From Phycisphaera sp. (lineage in GTDB: Bacteria > Planctomycetota > Phycisphaerae > Phycisphaerales > UBA1924), in assembly GCA_020639255.1 (NCBI GenBank), contig JACKGZ010000001.1:310001-374000 (forward strand): a DNA stretch of 64,000 bases, given 5' to 3'. The notes below the pieces were generated by a model. It was not told where the DNA came from and did no database searches. It saw nothing but the letters and a program-made list of their open reading frames with translations. The position numbers and the translations under genes were made by a program. Below, in pieces: positions 60,056-64,000 of the stretch. Within the stretch, counting starts at the first letter, position 1; each line of letters starts with the position of its first letter.

Positions 60056-60739
60056 ATGGCAGACTCCTCGATCACGTGTCCCGTCACGCCTCTGCCGGGC
60101 CTTGATTCGGCCCGCCCGGTGATGCTGGTGGGGGGGACATTCGACCCGCCTCACCTGGCTCATACCGAGCTGGCCAAACAGGCGAGGGGTGTTGTTGCAC
60201 CTGATGCTCATTTGTATTTCGTGCCGGCGGCACGGTCGCCTCATAAGGAGGGTGGCCCCGAGGCCACTGGTGAGCAGCGAGCCGCGATGCTCGAACTTGC
60301 GATCGCGGAGATCCCGAGTGCGAGCGTCTGGACCGATGAGCTCGACCGGGCGGCGGCGGGGGAGCCGAGCTACTGGGTTGTCACACTCAGACGGGCTCGC
60401 TCGCTAATCGGTGTTGATCGCCGACTGCTGTTTCTCGTCGGCGCGGATCAGGCGGTTAGCTTTGGGAGGTGGTACGAGCCCGATGAGATCCTCGGGCTTG
60501 CCGAAGTCGTGGTGATCAACCGGGGCGACGTGCGCACGAAGCAGGCGCTTGCTGATTGTCTAGCCGGTTCATGCCTGCGAGATCGACTCGTGAGCGCGTG
60601 GTGCGATGTGGATCACCTTGAGATCAGCGCGACCGGAGTGCGCGAGGCATTGTCGGAGCAAGTAGAAAGCGACCTCCGCGGCGTCTTGTGCCCGGAGGTC
60701 GCTTCGTATATCAGAACGCACGGTCTCTACAGGGATTGA
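60056..60739 (+). CDS. nadD: nicotinate-nucleotide adenylyltransferase
   Basis: Joins ATP with nicotinate mononucleotide to make deamido-NAD. The 227-residue protein has the nucleotidyltransferase motif GGTFDPPHLAH (26-36), VPAARSPHKEG and a C-terminal ISATGVREAL, the local form of the ISSTxIR signature (Ala for Ser at the third position). FLVGADQAVSFGRWYEPDEIL is also family-typical. A 22-residue lead before the first strand is longer than usual, so a later start is possible. Its stop abuts the metK stop. Confidence 0.94.
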   Translation: MADSSITCPVTPLPGLDSARPVMLVGGTFDPPHLAHTELAKQARGVVAPDAHLYFVPAARSPHKEGGPEATGEQRAAMLELAIAEIPSASVWTDELDRAAAGEPSYWVVTLRRARSLIGVDRRLLFLVGADQAVSFGRWYEPDEILGLAEVVVINRGDVRTKQALADCLAGSCLRDRLVSAWCDVDHLEISATGVREALSEQVESDLRGVLCPEVASYIRTHGLYRD

Positions 60740-61942
60740 TCAGCCCACGAGCGATTTGAGTGCATCGGCCTTGTCGGTCTTCTCCCAGGTGAACGTCTCG
60801 AAGGCTTTGGTCGAGCCATTCTTCATTGCGACTTCGACGCTGCCCGGTTCGCGGCCGAAGTGCCCGTGGTAGGCGGTGTGCGCGTAGATGGGGTTGGTGA
60901 GCTTGAGCGAGTCGATGATGCCGCGGGGCGTGAGCTTGAAGACCTCGCGGATGGCCTTTGAGATCTTGGCGGGATCGGCCTGCTCGGTGCCGAAGGTGTT
61001 GACGTGGACGCTCGTGGGCTGTGGGACGCCGATGGCGTAGGAGAGCTGGATCTCGCACTGCGAGGCGAGGCCCGCGGCGACGACGTTCTTGGCGATGTAT
61101 CGCGCCATGTACGCTGCGGAGCGGTCGACCTTGGTGGGGTCTTTGCCGCTGAAGGCGCCGCCGCCGTGACGACCGCGGCCGCCGTAGGTGTCGACGATGA
61201 TCTTGCGTCCGGTGAGGCCGACGTCGCCGTGGGGGCCGCCGATCTCGAACTTGCCCGTCGGGTTGATGTGGACCTTGATACCGTCGTGCCAGAGGCCGCC
61301 GACGACGGGCTTGATGATGTGGGTCATGACCTGCTCGGCAAGGCCCTTCTGGTCGTTGCTCCAGATCGGGGCGTGCTGGGTCGAGAGGACGACCGTGTCG
61401 AGCCTGGTCGGCTTGTTCTCCTCGTTGTACTCGAAGGTCACCTGGCTCTTGGCGTCGGGACGCAGGCCCTCGACGGCGTTCGAGCGACGGACCTCGGCGT
61501 GCTTGGCGACGAGCTGGTGGGCGAGCTGAATAGGCAGCGGCATGAGCTCGGGGGTTTCGGTGCAGGCGAAGCCGAACATCATGCCCTGGTCGCCCGCGCC
61601 CTCTTCGCCCTTGGTGCCCGAGTCGACACCCATGGCGATGTCGGGGCTCTGGGCCTTGATGGAGCTGAGCACGGCACACGAGACGTGGTCGAAGGCCATG
61701 TCGCCCGAGGTGTAGCCGATACGTTCGATCGTGCTGCGGACGATGTCGGGGATCTCGACGTAGGCCTCGGTGCGGACCTCGCCGGCGACGATCGCCATGC
61801 CGGTGGAGACCATGGTCTCGCAGGCGACGCGGCTGTTGGGGTCCTGCGCGAGCATGGCGTCGAGGACGGCGTCGGAAATCTGGTCGGCGACCTTGTCGGG
61901 GTGGCCCATGGACACGGACTCGGAGGTGAACTGGTAGCTCAA
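60740..61942 (-). CDS. metK: S-adenosylmethionine synthase
   Basis: Makes S-adenosylmethionine from ATP and methionine. The 400-residue enzyme shows SVSMGHPDKVADQISDAVLD at the N-terminus, the GEVRTEAYVEI segment, GAGDQGMMFGFAC, the P-loop-like GGGAFSGKDPTKVDRSAAY and DSLKLTNPIYAHTAYHGHFGR near the C-terminus, all hallmarks of MetK. The start is TTG at 61942, six bases after a strong AGGAGA site; no ATG fits better. It is convergent with nadD, with no spacer between the stops. Confidence 0.97.
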   Translation of the reverse strand: MSYQFTSESVSMGHPDKVADQISDAVLDAMLAQDPNSRVACETMVSTGMAIVAGEVRTEAYVEIPDIVRSTIERIGYTSGDMAFDHVSCAVLSSIKAQSPDIAMGVDSGTKGEEGAGDQGMMFGFACTETPELMPLPIQLAHQLVAKHAEVRRSNAVEGLRPDAKSQVTFEYNEENKPTRLDTVVLSTQHAPIWSNDQKGLAEQVMTHIIKPVVGGLWHDGIKVHINPTGKFEIGGPHGDVGLTGRKIIVDTYGGRGRHGGGAFSGKDPTKVDRSAAYMARYIAKNVVAAGLASQCEIQLSYAIGVPQPTSVHVNTFGTEQADPAKISKAIREVFKLTPRGIIDSLKLTNPIYAHTAYHGHFGREPGSVEVAMKNGSTKAFETFTWEKTDKADALKSLVG

Positions 61943-62059
61943 GCTGGGTCTCCTGCTTCAATTGCTGGCTGAGAAAGACTGTAGAGAGCGGGCCGGGCGA
62001 GAACCAGTGTGGGCCGTAACGTCCAGGGGTCGTCGGCGTCCAGAATTTGGAGGATCCAC

Positions 62060-63178
62060 ATGTGGACTTTTCTGGGCCGGATCATGGTGGTCGCTCTGGC
62101 GCTGTTGTGTCTGGCGCCGGCAGAGGCTCAGCCGGGAACCTTGCCGCTGCTCGACCGCCGACTCGCAACGGGCGTGATCTATTCCGAGGTCGCCGACCCT
62201 GCCAGAGTACAGACGGATCGGGCTTGGGAGTCGCTCAGGCGATCGGGTGCGACGGCCTACGAGTTGGCGTATCCGTGGGATCAGCTCGAAGGTTCTGACG
62301 GCGATTACGACTTCGGCGGGTTGCTGGCCTTGCTCGACACGCTCGAGCTTGCGGGTATGGACACGTATCTCGCGCTCACGACAATTGATACCTCGGTGCT
62401 GCGCCTGCCCGGGCGTTTCCTGGATCCGAATGATTCCGGGGCATTGCGAGCCGACCTCGCGTTCGATTCTCCTGAGATTGTTGATGCGCTCGCGCTCTTG
62501 ATGCTCGAACTGGCACCGGAGCTCGTGGAGCGGGGGTGCTTCTACGTGTCGGTCGGCAACGAGGTCGATGTCTGGCTCTCGGCGCATCCGGATCAGGAAT
62601 TCCCCTTCGCGGTGTTCGCAGAGACGGCTCGCGTCGCAACGCACATTGTGGAGCCCGACCTTGCGGTGGGCGTGACGATGACTCGTGAGGCGCTCGCAAA
62701 TCCGCCGCTCGTGCAGCTGATGGCGTCAGTCAGCGATGCGCCGGCGCTCACGTACTACCCGATGGAAGACAATGCGGTGCTGCCGACCGAGATCATCGGC
62801 GCGGAGCTCGATGCATTCGAGGCCCTGATCGGCGGCAAGCAGTACCTGATCCAGGAGGCTGGGTGCCCGGCCGGTTGGCCCGGGGGTGTGATAGCGGCCT
62901 CGCCAGCCCTACAGCGGTCTTGGATTCGGGCGGTCTTCCGCGAGGCGCGAGCGAGGCCTCGGGTCCGGTTCGTGTCGTGGCTGCACCTGGCGGACTGGTC
63001 AGACCAGCAGCTCGATGAGTTCGAGGCTTACTACGGCGCGAGTTCGCCCGCGTTCCGCGAGTTTCTGGGCACACTGGGCGTGATGACGAGCGAGGGCCTT
63101 CCGAAGCCGGCCCTGCGTGAGCTTGTCGGACAGATCAGGCTGTCCTCGAAGTTCGAGGCGGCGCTCTTGGCCCCTTGA
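62060..63178 (+). CDS. secreted glycoside hydrolase-like TIM-barrel protein
   Basis: A 372-residue exported protein. The signal peptide ends near AEAQP. The rest reads as a (beta/alpha)8 barrel of the clan GH-A type: SGATAYELAYPWDQLE, a YVSVGNEVDVWL strand whose Asn-Glu would be the acid/base, and KQYLIQEAGCPAG whose Glu would be the nucleophile, then RFVSWLHLADWSD. These placements are an inference from the fold. The ATG at 62060 follows GGAGG. The substrate is unknown, and no carbohydrate-binding module is present. It may act on the cell's own or environmental polysaccharide. Confidence 0.7.
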   Translation: MWTFLGRIMVVALALLCLAPAEAQPGTLPLLDRRLATGVIYSEVADPARVQTDRAWESLRRSGATAYELAYPWDQLEGSDGDYDFGGLLALLDTLELAGMDTYLALTTIDTSVLRLPGRFLDPNDSGALRADLAFDSPEIVDALALLMLELAPELVERGCFYVSVGNEVDVWLSAHPDQEFPFAVFAETARVATHIVEPDLAVGVTMTREALANPPLVQLMASVSDAPALTYYPMEDNAVLPTEIIGAELDAFEALIGGKQYLIQEAGCPAGWPGGVIAASPALQRSWIRAVFREARARPRVRFVSWLHLADWSDQQLDEFEAYYGASSPAFREFLGTLGVMTSEGLPKPALRELVGQIRLSSKFEAALLAP

Positions 63179-63214
63179 GGTGAGCCGGGCGGAACGGTTG
63201 CTATCCTTCGTCCG

Positions 63215-64000
63215 ATGGCCAAACGACCCGGTAAGAGCAGCGGTCTGACCTACGCCGACGCGGGCGTCGACCTTGAGACGTACGACTCGTTCATCTCCGG
63301 GCTCGGGGCAATGGTGCGCCGGACGCACGGGCCTCGGGTCATCCAGAACCCGGGCGGCTTCGCGGGGCTGTTCAGGCTCGACTACAACCAGAAGCTCTTC
63401 AAGCAGAACTACGTCGACCCGGTCCTGGTCGCCTGCTGCGACGGCGTGGGCACCAAGCTCAAGCTGGCGACCGAGATGAACGACTACTCGACGATCGGTA
63501 TTGATCTGGTTGCGATGAGCGTGAACGACCTGATCGTGCAGGGCGCCGAGCCGTTGTTCTTTCTCGATTACATCGCGGTGCCCAAGGTGTACCCGGAGAT
63601 GCTGAGCGCGATGGTCAACGGCATCGCGGGCGCGTGCAAGGACTCGGGGTGCGCCCTCATCGGGGGCGAGACGGCCGAGATGCCCGATGTGTACGCCCCG
63701 GGCGAGTTCGACATGGCGGGGTTCGCGGTGGGGGTGGTCGAGCTCAAGAAGGCGACCGATCCCTTGCGCGTCGCGCCGGGGGACGTGGTCCTCGGGCTCG
63801 CGTCGGACGGGCTGCATTCCAACGGGTTCAGCCTCGTGCGCAAGGTCGTGTCGCACGCCAAGCTCGATCTGCACAAGGTCTACAAGGATCTCGACCCGGA
63901 GCAGCCGCTCGGCAAGGTGCTGCTGACGCCGACGAGGCTCTACCCCGCGCCGATCGTGCGTTTGCAGCGGGCGTACAAGGTCAAGAAGATCATCAGCGGC
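63215..64000 (+). CDS. purM: phosphoribosylformylglycinamidine cyclo-ligase (AIR synthetase), 3' end outside window
   Basis: Fifth step of purine synthesis; forms aminoimidazole ribonucleotide from FGAM with ATP. The frame is open from ATG 63215 to the window edge (262 codons). It has TYADAGVDLE at the N-terminus, ACCDGVGTKLKLA, IGIDLVAMSVNDLIVQGAEPLFFLDYIA, LIGGETAEMPDVY and LASDGLHSNGFSLVRKV, the AIRS-family ATP and substrate motifs. The last third is missing only because the window stops. No purN is visible. Confidence 0.95.
   Translation, partial: MAKRPGKSSGLTYADAGVDLETYDSFISGLGAMVRRTHGPRVIQNPGGFAGLFRLDYNQKLFKQNYVDPVLVACCDGVGTKLKLATEMNDYSTIGIDLVAMSVNDLIVQGAEPLFFLDYIAVPKVYPEMLSAMVNGIAGACKDSGCALIGGETAEMPDVYAPGEFDMAGFAVGVVELKKATDPLRVAPGDVVLGLASDGLHSNGFSLVRKVVSHAKLDLHKVYKDLDPEQPLGKVLLTPTRLYPAPIVRLQRAYKVKKIISG

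Noticed and set aside
1..64000. Insertion sequences, prophage genes, CRISPR arrays, rRNA
   Set aside because: No transposase, integrase, phage structural motif, repeat-spacer array or rRNA sequence was recognised anywhere in the window.

Overview
The window is GC-rich and densely coded, with many ATGA or GTGA start/stop overlaps and frequent GTG and TTG starts. It reads as a chromosomal segment of a planctomycete, most likely of the Phycisphaerae. The clues are PEP-CTERM-like proteins with a Pro-Ala-Pro variant tail followed by Arg clusters, exosortases, a pseudopilin of the FTLID type, secreted dockerin-like and beta-helix proteins, and an ECF sigma/RskA-like pair. This taxonomic call is an inference from gene content; no rRNA is present.

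Layout. 1-2.1 kb: dTDP-rhamnose genes (rfbC end, rfbD, rfbB). 2.2-5.6 kb: four tandem paralogous secreted proteins, minus strand, separated by hairpin terminators, with a shared 5' hairpin element upstream of at least two. 5.9-18.2 kb (minus): exopolysaccharide/exosortase block A, with a GT2 and a WecG-type transferase, a nucleotidyltransferase/hexapeptide protein, exosortase, EpsI, a Wzc-like copolymerase, a priming sugar transferase and a giant TPR protein. 18.6-29.5 kb (plus): a secreted beta-helix protein, then Wzx flippase, Wzy-like polymerase, GT2, sulfotransferase, GT2, GT4 and a UDP-sugar dehydrogenase, which together predict a uronate-containing, possibly sulfated polymer. 29.5-36.3 kb: a FecCD-type ABC importer with a small lipoprotein, ispF, and a parA-vanZ-murJ-SDR operon. 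36.4-49.4 kb (minus): block B, with an exosortase-EpsI fusion, a second giant TPR protein, a second Wzc-like protein lacking the Walker A lysine, an epimerase, a WecA-type transferase and, separately, a Wza-type export lipoprotein. 49.7-64 kb: mostly housekeeping and envelope genes (lipA, PPK2, EVE protein, sigma/anti-sigma, pseudopilin, cyclophilin, OMP-like protein, tRNA-Ala, tRNA-Glu, nadD, metK, purM) plus several unrecognised small or membrane proteins.

How it fits together. The window carries two complete but differently built exosortase/EPS modules (exosortase+EpsI, TPR scaffold, Wzc-type copolymerase, lipid-linked priming transferase), one shared-looking export lipoprotein and one flippase/polymerase set. 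A tandem family of likely exosortase substrates lies beside module A. The most interesting points are the paralogous substrate array with its conserved 5' hairpin, the split versus fused exosortase/EpsI pair, and the pairing of a Walker-intact with a Walker-defective copolymerase.
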